64,000 nucleotides of DNA from Dryococelus australis (GCA_029891345.1 CM057009.1:287008966-287072965); one strand, 5' to 3'; positions 14,389 through 26,433 are shown, counted from the stretch's first letter. Program-made: numbers and translations. The notes: generated by a model not told the origin, from the letters alone.

Positions 14389-14406
14389 AGGTGCCCAATG
14401 TGGGGC
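14389..14406 (+). other. primer binding site, tRNA-Lys type
   Basis: The 18 bases starting AGGTGCCCAATG and ending TGGGGC, four bases after the LTR, match the complement of the tRNA-Lys 3' end used by many retroelements at 15 of 18 positions. Two of the differences are C-to-T changes, as expected from decay. Confidence 0.7.
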
Positions 14407-14759
14407 ATGGAAGCATATGCAAGCAGGAGCAGAAGAGGAGCGGAGCATCAGGGCTAAGTATCAGAGACCACCATATCAAAGTGGAGCAGGTCATAGTAAT
14501 GTGTATCAGCAGAAATGGAATCTAGACTGTCCACCCTGTCGTCCAGGTAGGTATTGTCCAACGCTGCAGTATCATTGGCATAACAAATGCCCAAACAACC
14601 TGCACATGAAATAAATCAGGGTGACGGCAGCACATAAACAACAGGGAAACAGATTGCAAGGATGAAAGGGCCGAAAGCTTCTCGGACAAAACCAAACACA
14701 AAATTAAATTAACAGCAAGCACTCCTACAGAATATTAGCAGCAGTTATGCACTATTTAT

Positions 14760-15006
14760 ATGTATCCTTATTTCCAGTAATGGTGAGCTGTGCCGTGCGT
14801 TAATTGACACAGCAGCCTTGTACAACTTAATACAACCACACTTTGTACGCAAACAGGATGTGATGCCTAAAGACCATGTGATTCGGTTGGCCACGAATGA
14901 GTATTGTAGTACGGCCGTAGGACAGACTGTAGTGAATGTTCAAGTATGCGACATTGAGAATATAACAACTGTCATTGTCACGCCATAGACACATGAGGAA
15001 GCTATT
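14760..15006 (+). pseudogene. retrotransposon aspartic protease
   Basis: The frame around 14780-15000 contains CRALIDTAALYNLI, a pepsin-like active site with DTA in place of the usual DTGA/DSGA. It is followed by a second conserved block (about 14895-14990) ending in a Leu-rich turn (EIPWLTEH), which marks the protease to reverse transcriptase boundary. A TAG stop at about 14986 interrupts it. It would cut the Gag-Pol polyprotein. Confidence 0.7.
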
Positions 15007-15945
15007 TTGGAGATACCTTGGTTAACTGAACATCACACAATAATGGAATCAGCCACAAGAAGTGTACATTTTGGCGCAAATGAAAGATGCACGGAGTACA
15101 ATTTGGATCGCTTCCCAACGTGTAGTCTTGAGGTCAAGTTAGGAGATTTCAACAACTTGGTACCATGCGAGTACCAGGCCGCATTTCCGCATGTACTTGG
15201 CGAACACCATCATGTATTCGAAGTGAATGACACACTGAAACGTGCAACCGTATCCGAACACACGATACCACTTGTAGACGAAAAGCCAATTCACACTAGT
15301 CTGAGAGTCTACTTACTGGACCTAATGTAGATTATCAAAAAGCAAATACAGGATATGCTAGAGGAATGCGTGATTGAGCCGACGGACAGTCCATTCAATT
15401 CTGCAATTATGTTAGCTCCGAAGGACAGAACATGGAGGTTCTGAGTAAATTTCCGACCACAAAATCAAATGACATTCAGTGCACTGCCGCCGTATATAAC
15501 TGTGAAGGATGCACTAAGTGCCTTAGAGCAGGCAAAGATTTGGATATCCTTGGATCTGAAAAGCAGACATTGGCAAGTGCCGGTAAAACAGGAGGATAGG
15601 TGGAAAACAGCTTTCACGGCCCCAGATGGCCTTCACTTTCAAGTTTGCACAATGTCATTCGGACTGAAGTGTGCACCCGTAACATTCCAGGCAATGATGG
15701 TACGTGTGCTGGATGTCATTATTGGAGAGCATACCCTGGCGTATCTCGATGTCATGATTATTTGGTCAAAGAGCTGGGAGGAGAACATACATAATTTAGC
15801 AGTAGTCCTCGAGAAGCTTGCAATCAATGGTCTCATGTGTTCAATTGGGAATTGCCACGTGGGAAAAACCAGTATCGATTTTCTAGGCCACCTAGTTGAT
15901 CAGAAAGGAAACCGGCCTAATCCGGAACAATTGAGGGGGAAATAA
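15007..15945 (+). pseudogene. retrotransposon reverse transcriptase
   Basis: The same frame carries the start of the RT domain (EECVIEPTDSPFNSA at about 15360-15405), then SLDLKSRHWQVPV (first catalytic Asp), FTAPDGLHFQV and TMSFGLKCAPVTFQ. The second catalytic box reads AYLDVMIIW instead of YLDD: the second Asp of the metal-binding pair is Val at about 15751-15753, which should abolish polymerisation. Stops lie at about 15330 and 15443, and the frame ends at 15945. The family assignment (Ty3/gypsy) rests on these boxes and on the integrase lying downstream. Confidence 0.85.
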
Positions 15946-16010
15946 AAACTAACCACAGCCACGAATCCGCAAGCAATTTCGAAACTTTTTCGGAATGATA
16001 AACTGGCTAC

Positions 16011-16578
16011 GTGAACATATTCCAAGGTTCGCAACAATCACTGCAGTATTGGCGAAACTTTTGTCATCGCATAAGAGGTTTCAATGGACAAGCTAGATGG
16101 AAAAAAACATTAACGGAAATTATGCAGGCATTCAGATTGTGTCCGACACTAGCATGTTATGATGCTAGCCAGAATTTGTACCTTCAGACTGACACCAGCC
16201 AGGCAGGAATCAGTGCAGTATTGTACCAGGTCGGCGACAGTGGGGAGAAGTGCATAATCGTCTTCACAAGCACAAAACTAGGGTAGGCTGAAAGACGCTA
16301 TGGCGTGAACGAAAGAGAATGATTACCAGTAATATGGGCAGTAAAGAAGTACCGCGCTTACCTCGAATACCAGCTATTTACACTAAGGACCGATAACCGG
16401 TGCCTTGTTTGCCTCCATAGCATGTGAGCGGCCAGAAGTAAGTTGACATGATGGGTATTACAGTTGCAGGCATATGATTTCATTGTTGACCACGTGCCTG
16501 GGAAGGGGAACCAATTGGCAGATATGTTGTCATGGAAATCTAATAATGGGGGGATTGTCAGAGATGAGACCTGATGGG
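16011..16578 (+). pseudogene. retrotransposon RNase H
   Basis: A frame with DASQNLYLQTDTSQAGISAVL (first catalytic Asp within TDTS), then RRYGVNERE and LRTDNRCL, ending with the typical VDHVPGKGNQLADMLS motif at about 16490-16535. These are the normal landmarks of gypsy RNase H. Stops at about 16287, 16321 and 16424 show decay. It would remove the RNA strand during reverse transcription. Confidence 0.8.
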
Positions 16579-16828
16579 AAAACATCTACCACCAGATGCA
16601 AATGATCCAGTAGCGGAGGTGTATATACAACAAATCACAGCCACCAACAATGAGGGCTTAATCAGCAATGTGTACAAGGGAATCGTCGGGATGCAACAAA
16701 ATATCAGGTTCGCACAGAGGGAAATGCAACAATGAGCACAGCAGGAGGTTGAAGGATGGTGTGTAGTAAACAGTAGATTGGAGACATGTTCGGTTCAGTA
16801 GCCAGGGAAATGGAGTGTTTATGTCCCC

Positions 16829-17581
16829 ATGTGTGCAAGAGATAATGTTTTTCCCTATTTGCACTGTGACTTTGTGGCTGGGTACCCTGGTGTTGAGCAG
16901 ACAGTCAGAAATGTCAGGGACCATTTATTTTGGCCAGGTATCAGCAAAGATGCGAGACATTACATACAACAGTACAAGGAGTGCAACTTATATAAAACAG
17001 TCCGAATAGAGGGGAAGCAGCAACAGCGCCCTCGCATGCCCCAGAAACCATTTGAGATGGTATGTATGGACCTGATGGGTCCATACCCCAGAACAAAGGG
17101 AGGCAAGATGTTTCTCGTTGTGGAAATGGATAATTTCTCACTCTGGACAGAAGCGAGAGTGTTGGAGGAGAGATTTTTCCCACACTGGGGATTTCTGCAT
17201 TATCTAGTAATTGACAAAGGGGTGCAATTTACTGGCAAGAAGTGGAGAAAATTGTGTACAAGATGGAACATTAACCACGTCAAAACAACTATCTATCACC
17301 CAGGGGCCAACCCGACGGAATGGCGAAATCAGGATATCAAAGTGCAGTTACGGCTATGTGTAGGCGACAACCATACCACATGGAGGGATCACATTCCCAC
17401 CATTTTATACACAATGCGAAAGAGATTCGACACATTGACAGGACGGTCACTCATAGAGGAATTTTGGGTAGCAATTTACGCCTTCCAAGAGAGGCAAAAT
17501 GCCCACCGCAAGGAGAAAGAAGAAGGTTACCCAGTACTGATATGCAGAGAAGAAAACAGCAAAGGCATTTGCAATAAATAA
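16829..17581 (+). pseudogene. retrotransposon integrase
   Basis: A 250-codon open frame. It begins in the zinc-binding region (YPGVEQTVRNVRDHLFWPG, with degraded Cys pair at CNLYK) and contains the core: CMDLMGPYP (first D), VIDKGVQFT (second D) and NPTEWRNQ (E). The DDE triad is therefore still visible. The C-terminus has run out of frame beyond about 17500, where two frames overlap. It would join the cDNA to host DNA. Confidence 0.85.
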
Positions 17582-18660
17582 GGCAAATACAAGATCAGTA
17601 TGCTGCAAGGTGGCTGCCGGCCACGAACCCACAACCATCACAATTGCACTTAGGGCAAGTGGAGTATGTGCGGACACATCCACAATCTATGTCAAGAAAA
17701 GATTTCTGCACAGTATTGGCAGCAAGGTGAAGGAGGCTGCATCATGTGATGCAAGTGCACGGGCCGATTAAATGTACGATCCGCATGGGCAGATGAATGG
17801 CGAGGGTGGATCGGGACGACATCCGGCTAACCCCGGGTGCCGTTGACGACCAGGTCGGTCCCAGTTTGCCTCGACCCCATGACGGTGCAGGCCGTGATGA
17901 GCTTGGGGAAGAGCGAGGTGAGATTTGAGGTGTTGCAGCACTTCAGGGGGGAGAGCACGCAGGGTACCCGCCTATGCGTGCCGGCAAGAGTGCACCACTA
18001 AAGGTGCGGTTGAACAGAAACACCACTTACTAGCTCAGTGTAGAGCAATATGAGCAGGAAAGTGCATCAGCACTTCAATAGCAGGCATGAGGAGGGCAGG
18101 AAGGTACACGGAAAGCACCTGGTGTTGAAACACCCAGCAGGGAGCCTGTAATGACTCAAGAACATGGGCAAGTAATTCAGCAAGAAGAGCAAGTTCAAGG
18201 TGCACAAGTAATTCAGCAAGCAGAGCAAGGTGAACATGCGCAAGTACTTTAGCAAGAGGAGCAAGATAAATGTTCGCAGGTGATTCAGCAGGATGATCTT
18301 GTGCACACGCATGATAAGCAAGAGACAGACATTCTTGCAAGTGCAAGTGTTGTTGCAGGGGCTATTCAGCCGGGTCATGCCTGGAGGCAGCAGGTTGATC
18401 AAGAAGACAGCAGGAGCGAGGGAGGTGATAGTGAGGGCAGTCAGTCTGGCAGCTTGCTGTGCCTTCGGCGATCATGCTGGGAGAAACACCAGCCACCACA
18501 ATGTCAACAATACAGGTATCCGTAGTTGCCTAACAGGAAGGGGCAACCACCAGCATTGCATCATACGGCAGGGCCACTGAAGCGGCGGTACCTCCTACGG
18601 TCAAGCAGGCCTGCTCCCATTGGCAGCTTCTGCCAGTGACATCAGACGGCCAACAAACAA
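17582..18660 (+). other. 3' interior of the retrotransposon with a small tandem repeat
   Basis: No clear domain. At about 18160-18300 a repeat of roughly 39-45 bases appears four times; on the plus strand each unit reads QVIQQ followed by Glu/Gln-rich residues, with one stop in the third copy. It could be the tail of a polyprotein or a captured extra frame. The minus strand is also open here because of the repeat. Function unknown. Confidence 0.5.
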
Positions 18661-18664
18661 TCTT

Positions 18665-18685
18665 GAAAGGGGATTGGGGAGGGGG
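18665..18685 (+). other. polypurine tract
   Basis: A G-rich purine run (GAAAGGGGATTGGGGAGGGG) lies five bases before the right LTR, the standard position for plus-strand priming. Confidence 0.75.
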
Positions 18686-18689
18686 CTTT

Positions 18690-20027
18690 TGACATGTGCC
18701 ACATACACCAGCCCTAAGACAGTTTGTTCGGCCATAGCCTAAGACACCCACACCAGGGTTGTGCACTCTACTGGCATGTGGAGTGTGTGCCCAGTCACTG
18801 GAGCGACCAGGCGCAGAGAAGAGACAAGGGCACGCCAGCTCAGTGCAGTGGGTGGTTGCCATAGCAAACGCACAATGCTGTGGATGACAATGAGACCAGT
18901 TATATTGAACTGGGACGTTTAAGGCCTAATTAAAGACATCATTGTGTTCTTCCAATTAAAGTATTTATGATTGTTTTGTGTCTATTGTTCTGTTATTTCA
19001 TTGTATGGTAATGTGTATTTATTTATTTCATTTTCCCACCAAGTGCTTTGTCTACATCATTTCACCAGGGTTTTAGGTTTCAAGTGTGTTTATGGTACTT
19101 TTAAGAGGTCTATTTATTGTTAACAAGTCACCAGTTTAGTTTTTGCAAGTCATGCTATAAAGTAGTCCTGTTTCATAGTGAGGGCAATCTGCAGGAAGTC
19201 CCTGGGTCGAACAAGAGAGTCAGTCAGTGCAAAGCATCAATCGGAGGTGGCAGGCATGTGTTAGGCTCCGGCATCTTCCCACGCACGCCCGGCGACCATC
19301 ATCATTTTGCAACTGTACATGTAACTACAATAGACTTAATCATCTGGAATACTTTTCTCATCTCGTCGCCCAGTAAGCCACCTCTACTTCCTGGTGGATT
19401 AGCATTGCCCCTGGGATCTTAAAGTCTCACATAATGTTTTGAATGTCAAATGAAGCTTTTCTAATTCAATGCACGATCGGTCCTAATAGTCAATGGTGTA
19501 AATCATGTCAAGTGTCCTCATTGAAGGGATCTGGTTACTGTAATAAATACCTGTGTGTGAACTTTCACATCGTTATTTACATATGTCGAAGTATGCGTGT
19601 AAGGGGATGGGCCCTTACAATACCAGCTCAATCAATCCATGTAAGTTCTTTTATCCACAAGTGTTCTGAGTTTGTATCGCACTGTATGGACTTCTGGGAG
19701 TCCGTGACAGCCCACGTACGCGAGTGTTAAGAGTTAGGCATTTCTCCGGCAACAATGGTGTATAGCCGGCCTACCGGCTATCGCTTAACAAGCATCACTC
19801 ATCTGGAGTAATTCTTAATGGGGCAGAGGTCAACAGTCTTCTGTCATCACCATTGACAGGGGATTTGGTCCGGGTTGATGGCCTGCAACCCTGAGATGGA
19901 GGAATTGGACCATCACTTTGACATCTCCTCGCCGATGTCTGGTGCCACCGGGTAACCACCATCCAGACCTCACTTTCACCGCCCCTGAAAAGCTATATCA
20001 ATCAATTCAACCATCCCACAGGCGTCA
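18690..20027 (+). repeat. 3' LTR
   Basis: Counterpart of 13053-14384, beginning TGACATGTGCC and ending CCACAGGCGTCA, followed by the CTTG target repeat. Confidence 0.9.
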
Positions 20028-20031
20028 CTTG

Positions 20032-21171
20032 AGATGCATGCGAATTAATATTAATTTCTCCAGTTTACTCAGCTGAGGGCCATATTAATAGTTGTTTCTC
20101 AGATCTTGTCTTGAGATCGTATCACATGATACAATCGAATAATAAGTAATCAATGATTCAAATAATCGAATGATCACTTGGTATGCCAGCATGCGCTACC
20201 CATAAACAATTAACCAAATTGAAAAACATTTCAGTTTTTTTTTTTAGCAGTTTCTCTTTCATTACATGAAACTACCACAAGCAGAATTTAACAATAGCAA
20301 TTTCTAATTTATTTAAGTTAATTTTACAAGGGCCATACATGCCGACTTAATTTTTTCTTGCTATATTGGATTTCGAAGAAAAATATTTACAAGTTCAAAT
20401 GAAAATTACATTATGTTCTTAAACAGTAATTTCAAGATTTGTGGTTGTTATTATAGCATAAATTATTCTATATTATGTAACCTTAGGCTTTGTTTATAAC
20501 ACAGCCTGCCTGAAGCAATAATTGTGTGACTTAAAATAACGAATGTATATTAAATTATATACATTTGTGTGGGTAAAACTAGTGTTACATTATTTTGAAT
20601 AATTATTGTTCATTATTGCATAATACTTATACTATTATATAATAATAAACTATGTAGCCATAAATTGTCAGGGTGTTGAATATAGTACATCCACTGTTAT
20701 TATTATAGGTATTACAATAATTTTTTTAATTGGAATTATAATGATGATAAGAAACTACTAATAAATAAAATTAATTGCTAGGTCTGAAATAATATATTGG
20801 TATACAAAATAATAACGATGCTTGCTGGAGCTGGGCCATGGAAGGATAGAGGTTATGAGGATATGTTAACTTAAAAACTGAAGTTCTCTGGGAGGTGCCA
20901 GCGCTCAAAAATGGTAGAGCACGATGTTGATGAAACCTTGGTGTTGTTCGGCTGCCGGCCATGTGGCTTACCCCATTGATCAGCGTCTTGCAGGTTATGT
21001 GTAGATGAAACTTACATAACTATATCAATGTATGGTTTGACTAGTGAGGGCTGTCTGCCTCCCTCATATGCCAGTTCACACCTGGGGACTATTATAGAAC
21101 AAATAGAATCACAAAAAATATCAGATATTATTTTTGTCTAAATGTAAGCAACTGACATCATTTCACTCACA
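20032..21171. other. gene-free AT-rich flank
   Basis: Simple AT-rich sequence between the retrotransposon and the viral block. No frame or repeat supports a gene. The host-virus junction must lie here or at the start of the BRO sequence; I see no defined boundary sequence. Confidence 0.5.
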
Positions 21172-22072
21172 ATGTCATTGGTCGAGTGGTCTTTTCCGAA
21201 ATTAAATTTCGAGAATATCAACTGTTGGATTTTCGTGATGATCGACCATAACAGAATCGAACAATTTTAGTTCACGGGGAAAGATATTGCATTGTTTCTT
21301 AAGTACAATAACCCACATAAAGCAATTTTAAAATTTATCAAACCAAAATGGAATAAAACATGGGCAAAATTAAAGGGTACATCTCAATATACCATTGACG
21401 TCCCATCCAACTGGCAATCACATAGAATCTTCATCTCTGAGCCAGGCCTATATGCTCTGGTAACACATTGAAAACTACCAGAAGCTGAAAGATTCACTTA
21501 GTGTGTCTAGGAAGATGTGCTACCTTCCTTGAGAAAGAATGGTCAATACAAAATCGATATGATTAAAAAAGATGAAGAGTTAAAAGAGGTAAACCACAGC
21601 TTACCCGAGTTGATGAAATCATTTATATTAACCAATGAAGAAATTATACTTGCCAGACAAGATTCTGAATAACCTAGACAAGATGCTGTGGTACTTTTTT
21701 CATAGCATCGCCAGCATTGCCAAAGATGTGATCGTCAAACTCAAATCCGATAAATTGTTATACACATTGTCCATGCATGTGCTGGATGAAACAACCAAGA
21801 AATATCATTCACCCAATGTTAACATCGTCCTCGCCCAATCTCTGCAACAGCTCAACAACAAATATCTAAATGCCAGGGAATTGTACAGGAACAGGTACAT
21901 CCCGAGCGACGTGAACATTTTTAATTGCGTGAAAGATTGGCTGAAGGAATCAAAAATACAGTATTCTGCCCGTAATAACATGGTCCACATTTTGGATGCA
22001 ATGGACTCGGAGCATGTTGTATCGTTTGTACGTAACATAATCACATCATCGAAAGTCTTGAATAAAATGTAA
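21172..22072 (+). pseudogene. bro: BRO-family protein (Bro-N domain plus C-terminal part)
   Basis: BRO proteins are DNA-binding proteins repeated in baculoviruses and many other insect DNA viruses. From the ATG at 21172 the frame shows the Bro-N landmarks: FTGKDIALFLKYNNPHKAIL, then RIFISEPGLYALV, KLPEAERF and EDVLPSLRKNGQY. In-frame stops occur at about 21268 (just before FTGKD), after LVTH (TGA), and twice in the segment before EDVLP. A frameshift near 21650 leads into a 145-residue open C-terminal part ending at 22072. Total length of about 300 residues is usual for BRO. It is a dead copy. Confidence 0.85.
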
Positions 22073-22152
22073 TTTGTGCAAAATAAAAAAATACAGTAAA
22101 AATAATAATTACAAAAAAAAAAATTACATAATTTTTTTGCTTATCAGTCATA

Positions 22153-22320
22153 ATGTTGTTGGTCGAACAGCTTTTTCCATTGTCAAACTTCCACAGTTTC
22201 AACTGTTGGATTTTCATACTGGTTAACCATAATGGATTCGAACAATTTGGTTCAAGGGAAAAGTTATAGCATAATTTATTGGATATAAAACTCACATAAA
22301 GTAATTTTAGACCATGTAAA
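22153..22320 (+). pseudogene. partial duplicate of the BRO 5' end
   Basis: This matches 21172-21340 in order and spacing: TTGGTCGA, TTTTCC, TCAACTGTTGGATTTTC, ACCATAA, TTCGAACAATT/ATCGAACAATT and CACATAAAG. It retains the FNCWIFI...NHN.FEQF reading and then stops. It lies about 80 bases after the first copy, so it is a local tandem duplication of the gene start. Confidence 0.75.
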
Positions 22321-22488
22321 ATGTAAATGAATGAAAATGTGGTTTAATTTTGAAGGGAGTGGCTAGATTGTTCCTTTTTCAAAATTCAATTTTGGGTCCC
22401 CAAAATTGACATAATGCCAAAATTCCATTTTTTATATTCCTTTAAAATATCCCTTTAAAATTCAATTTCCCATGAGATTTTGCCAGAA

Positions 22489-22852
22489 GACTCCACAATC
22501 GACATTCCTTTTCCCTCCCCACTCCGACTTTCAACAACCAATCACATTGCAGTATTTCACTTCCCCTCCTTTCAGTCTGGCAAATGTAATGGTGAAATCT
22601 TATATATACATTATAAAAATATATTATTATAGGGTATATTATATCACTATACTTACTCATTATTCCTCTTCTGCTCTTTGAGGAGGATTGATGTTTCCAT
22701 GTTCAGCTCTTGCCTTCTACTGACTTTTTTCCTTCAGATTTTGAGGCCATATAGGCCAAACTGAAAGGAGGGGAAGAGAGGGGAGGTGAAATATTGCAAT
22801 GTGATTGGTTGTTGAAAGTAGGAGTGGGGGGAGAGGGGTTGTGTCGATTACA
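22489..22852. repeat. hr-like long imperfect palindrome, copy A
   Basis: Arms at 22489-22582 and 22755-22852 are inverted copies. Both contain CAACAACCAATCACATTGCA (or its reverse), a TTCACTTCCCC/TTCACCTCCCC block, CTTTCAGT and an ATCGACA end. The spacer of about 165 bases is AT-rich. The same sequence recurs at 36.9-37.4, 37.56 and 48.05 kb, all inside the viral block. Long palindromic repeats spread through a genome are characteristic of viral hrs, which act as replication origins and enhancers in baculoviruses; that role here is inference. A host foldback element is the alternative. Confidence 0.7.
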
Positions 22853-23258
22853 ACACACACAAGTGGATTATCTCTAAACTAATCCATTTTTATAAAAATT
22901 ATTTTTTTATAAATCATTACCTAAGTTACTGATTGGCATGATCGTCGAGTAAACGATTCCTCCAATCACACTCAAAAGGAGAGTAATTTGTTCACTTTCA
23001 ACAACCGTCGCGGCAATATTCGACGACACATGGGGAACGGATTGTTAACATTTTCTGCGAATTTCTCTTTTCGTCCCTGATCCCAACTGCTTGTGACATA
23101 GGTTTTGATTTTTTGCACGATCGGCTCGGAAACATCTCTTGGTAAAAGATTTTTTGAAAACTAATAGTGATAATAAAAGCTTAATTGCAGCTGCAAGTGC
23201 AAGTTTTGTAGTGGCAGGCTAATTGTTTCCATGGGCAAAACGAACTGTGTAGTTCAAA

Positions 23259-23537
23259 TTAATTAATGAATTTAGTTTTGTAGCCGACTTTTATGCCTTT
23301 GGTTTTGTAGAGAACATCGAATCCTTTTAACTGTTTATTGGAGTACTCCGATTCTATCTGGGACTCTGTCACTTGATTATCATAATACCAGTCATTTAAA
23401 ATGAGTTTTGCACCCAAAAATTTTAAACACTTCGAAATCATCCACCCCGATGTATTACCGAGGTCCGAAACAAACAACCAAATAGTGAAATTTATTCTAT
23501 ACAAGTTTGATGGTGATGTAATCATACAATAAGTCAT
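23259..23537 (-). CDS. unrecognised short viral-block protein
   Basis: A 92-residue frame with FVSDLGNTSGWMISKCLKFLGAKL in the middle and a charged tail. Composition is more protein-like than chance frames nearby, and the next gene starts divergently about 200 bases away. No family recognised. It could be the tail of a longer gene whose start was lost in the AT-rich 23540-23700 stretch. Confidence 0.35.
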   Translation of the reverse strand: MTYCMITSPSNLYRINFTIWLFVSDLGNTSGWMISKCLKFLGAKLILNDWYYDNQVTESQIESEYSNKQLKGFDVLYKTKGIKVGYKTKFIN

Positions 23538-23729
23538 TTAGCTAAACATTCCCGTATCACTAATACTTTTTTCATAAGTTTTTTTTGTAATATCTTATAT
23601 ATTACTTGAAATAATATAATGTTTTGTATACATACAAATTTATGCATATATAAAATGACGAAGTCGAAAGCACACTGTTGTTGGGTCACTTGTCGGAAAT
23701 TGTAGAAAGAGAATCCCTCTTTTTTTGCA

Positions 23730-24573
23730 GTGAAATTGCAATTTAAAAAAAAATACATAGATATCCTTCACCTCAATAACATTTTCGACGATTACTCGGA
23801 CGTTGTGTTTGTGAATTGCAATAATGTGGAACTCGAGCCGCATTTGCCCAAAGCATGTTATTACTTGTTTAATTACATTGACAAATCACACTTGGAAATT
23901 CTACTCTCTCCGCACACATCTCGAAACCTGATACTAAACAAGAGTTCGGTTTTACAATTCTGTTTTCTCTTTACAAGTAATTCACACCGTACGTCACCCA
24001 CTGCCATTTCGATTAGATAGTTAATTTCCAAGATATGAAAATACATAATCACGTTTGTTCCCTTTGACGACGACGTGCACGATGCGGAACAAATTATACT
24101 CAAAATGTTGAAAGGTTTTTACCAACGCATCAATATAATGGTCAATTTCGAGTTGAGGAATGATTACTCTGTTCTGCCCCAGATTTCATACTGGTGCTCA
24201 AACAGGGAATTTGAGCACTACCTAAATCTACTCTGTCACGAAGAGGACTTGGTCAACACCCTATTTGAAAATCAACAAAGGAAAAATGCTATTTATTCAC
24301 TCATCTTTACGACAAAACCCCCATTTCTTTACCCAAATATCCATCTTGTCGAAAGGATGCCTACCGATTCCATGCCTCATCGAGAATTAGCTCAGTTGAC
24401 GACAGATCACGATGGTATTCCCACCACCAGCAACTACGACAAGTTGTACCTAAAACGCAATGATCAAATTCCTTCTTTTCTACTAGGAGGGCAAAAAAAA
24501 GTGAAAAAAAAAACCGAAAAATGTATATATATATTATTTTTAATACATACTTGTATTTTAGAAAACATGCAAT
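23730..24573 (+). pseudogene. unrecognised viral gene, two in-frame stops
   Basis: One frame runs from 23730 to 24573, broken only by stops at about 24018 and 24033. The second part (from about 24045) contains PFDDDVHDAEQIILKML and a mostly helical region, ends in a Lys-rich tail and is followed by AT-rich DNA. Unbroken it would be about 280 residues. No domain recognised. The consistent frame across the stops makes a real gene likely. Confidence 0.5.
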
Positions 24574-24641
24574 GACAAACTCCAAAGATTAGTTATCTGT
24601 CGGAAATGTATCTCGATAACTTAGAACAGAAAGTCGTTTAA

Positions 24642-25246
24642 GTGGACCGATGTTTGAGTAAACTACGAAACCTGTTTCTGGAAATTGTAAAAATTGCCAT
24701 ATCGAGAGAGACGACGGCAACCGCATCAGAGACGATCGAGCCAACATCGACTACGAAGGCTACTGCTGAGAAAACGTCTAAAGAGGTTCAAGTGCCAACC
24801 GCCATCGTTGGCGAACCCGTAAAAAAATTAAAAACTAATTACAAATGAAAACGTCCCATAAAAAAAGATGATGGGTCGTCGCCATCAACAACCCAACCAT
24901 CATCACCGGAAGATTCCATCTAGGTCCATCATAGCGGTGAGGAAAATGGTTCCTACAAACAAAAAAGGAAAAAACTTTGAAATATGTGGTTCTGTCCAAA
25001 ACAATCGAGTGAACAGGGAAGCTAGAAAATCAGGATGATCATTTGACTTTTCTCGCAAATGGAACGATCCTGTTGAACGCATCGGAGCGCTCGAGTAAAA
25101 GAAAAGCCATCGATTCGAAATTGGTCAAACAGTTGCTGGCTTCGAAAATTCCTGTAGATTTACATGTCAAGTGTAATGATCAGTACGTAAATGTAGCCAC
25201 TCAAACTGAGAGGGAAGACGAGATTGAAACGAACACACTCGTATGA
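24642..25246 (+). pseudogene. unrecognised Ser/Thr/Lys-rich viral protein, frameshifted
   Basis: The first frame (to about 24930) is rich in Thr, Ser and Glu and ends in basic stretches (KKLK, KRPIKKDDGSS). A shift near 24960 continues in another frame to 25246, with KRKAIDSKLVKQLL and a TQTEREDE motif. Stops at about 24846, 24918 and 25009. The basic, low-complexity makeup suggests a nuclear protein, but nothing more can be said. The next gene starts at 25224 or 25281. Confidence 0.45.
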
Positions 25247-25280
25247 AAATTATGCAATAACCAAAAATAAAAACCAAGCC

Positions 25281-25989
25281 ATGAAATTATCAAAAGTGAA
25301 GACACTCGAACAAAGCGGCCTATTCGTCATCGAATCACTAAAACACACACATTTAATTTCTTGTAAATATCCATACAAAAATAGCGAATCTAGTCTGATT
25401 GAATTCCTTCAGATTCACGAGGATGTGTTGGAAAAAACAGAAAGTTTGTTTTTTGCCGCCTGTCATGAATTTGTCGAGGAAACACACAGTGTTCCGTGTG
25501 GCGAATGCTCGGTCGACTTGAACGGATTCGATCTGTACTGTTACTATAACGGTACTTGTTCGAAATATCACATTTTCGTCATGTTTTCAGACATGGTGAG
25601 ACCCGTGAAGAAAGATTTTTGTTTGACGGCAAATGTCTGTGGTGGGGTGGAAAAATCTGTTCCAAATTCCCTTACTAAATATCCATTTTAAAAATGACAA
25701 TAAAAATCCTCAAAACAATGGCGACGAGAAAGGAAATAAAGATGGTGGCAATCTTACGGATGTAATTAACAATGGTGAAAATAAAACCAACTTGCAATTA
25801 CCAATTTGTCGAGCCAACGAGTTAAGCATCTACACCACCCCACAACTGTTTTTACGAAATTATTTCGAGTGTAACAGAGTGTTGAGGTTATCTGTGAAAG
25901 AGTACGTCAAATGGATTGATTTTCAATTGCACGGATACAAAGAAAATAACAATTACTTTGATGTTTTTGATTATGTACAAAATTTTTGA
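25281..25989 (+). pseudogene. Cys-rich viral protein with a CxxC motif
   Basis: The frame from the ATG at 25281 holds a helix ending in FVEETHSVPCGECSVDLNGF, then several further Cys residues, to about 25680. A frameshift there leads into a second open part (Asn/Gly-rich linker, then a region with FLRNYFECNRVLRL) ending at 25989. A CxxC at the end of a helix is the arrangement in Erv-type sulfhydryl oxidases, including the P33 protein conserved in these viruses, but the rest is too diverged to assign it. Alternative: an envelope protein with structural disulfides. Confidence 0.45.
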
Positions 25990-26433
25990 AAACAGGTTGT
26001 TGTAATTTGACAAAAATTTTTGTAAACTTGCACGAAAATTACTTTGTAGATGAAAATCAAATTAACATTGTCAAGAAAAAAAGAAGGAAATGTAAAAAGA
26101 AAAAATCTATAAATACTGAATTTAAAAAGTATCCACAAAACAAAAGATTTTTTATTTATTGTTTTACCTCATATATTTTAGTAACCTTTATTACTCATAA
26201 CAAAGGGTTAGTTGTGTTTGTAAATATCTTGACTGATATATATATTTATTTATATATTTATATAAGAAGGTATACAAATACCAAAGATGCCCAGGGTAAT
26301 AAATTTCGTATCTCGAGCATTTCATTTTATATTTTCATACTTGTACAAGAATTATGTTTCCATCTGAAATCGTGTGCAAGAGGAGCTTTACTAAAAGCTC
26401 TGCGAACCCGAAATTTTTTAGTTGATGAAAATT
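25990..26433. other. AT-rich stretch with coding fragments
   Basis: Begins with a Lys-rich tail, followed by AT-rich DNA containing tatata runs at about 26237-26265. A peptide starting MPRVINF at 26287 is soon stopped. Probably eroded gene ends. Confidence 0.35.

Larger units (their letters stand above)
13053..20027 (+). mobile_element. degenerate Ty3/gypsy-type LTR retrotransposon
   Basis: Two LTRs of about 1.33 kb bound a 4.3 kb interior with primer binding site, protease, reverse transcriptase, RNase H, integrase and polypurine tract, in that order. The order RT-RNase H-integrase is that of Ty3/gypsy elements. Both LTRs start TG and end CA. The 4-base CTTG just before the left LTR (13049-13052) is repeated just after the right one (20028-20031), as expected for a target site duplication. 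In the first hundred bases about one in ten differ between LTRs (counted by eye), so the insertion is not recent. Stops and frameshifts break pol, and only about 0.36 kb lies between primer site and protease, too little for a normal gag. Confidence 0.9.
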
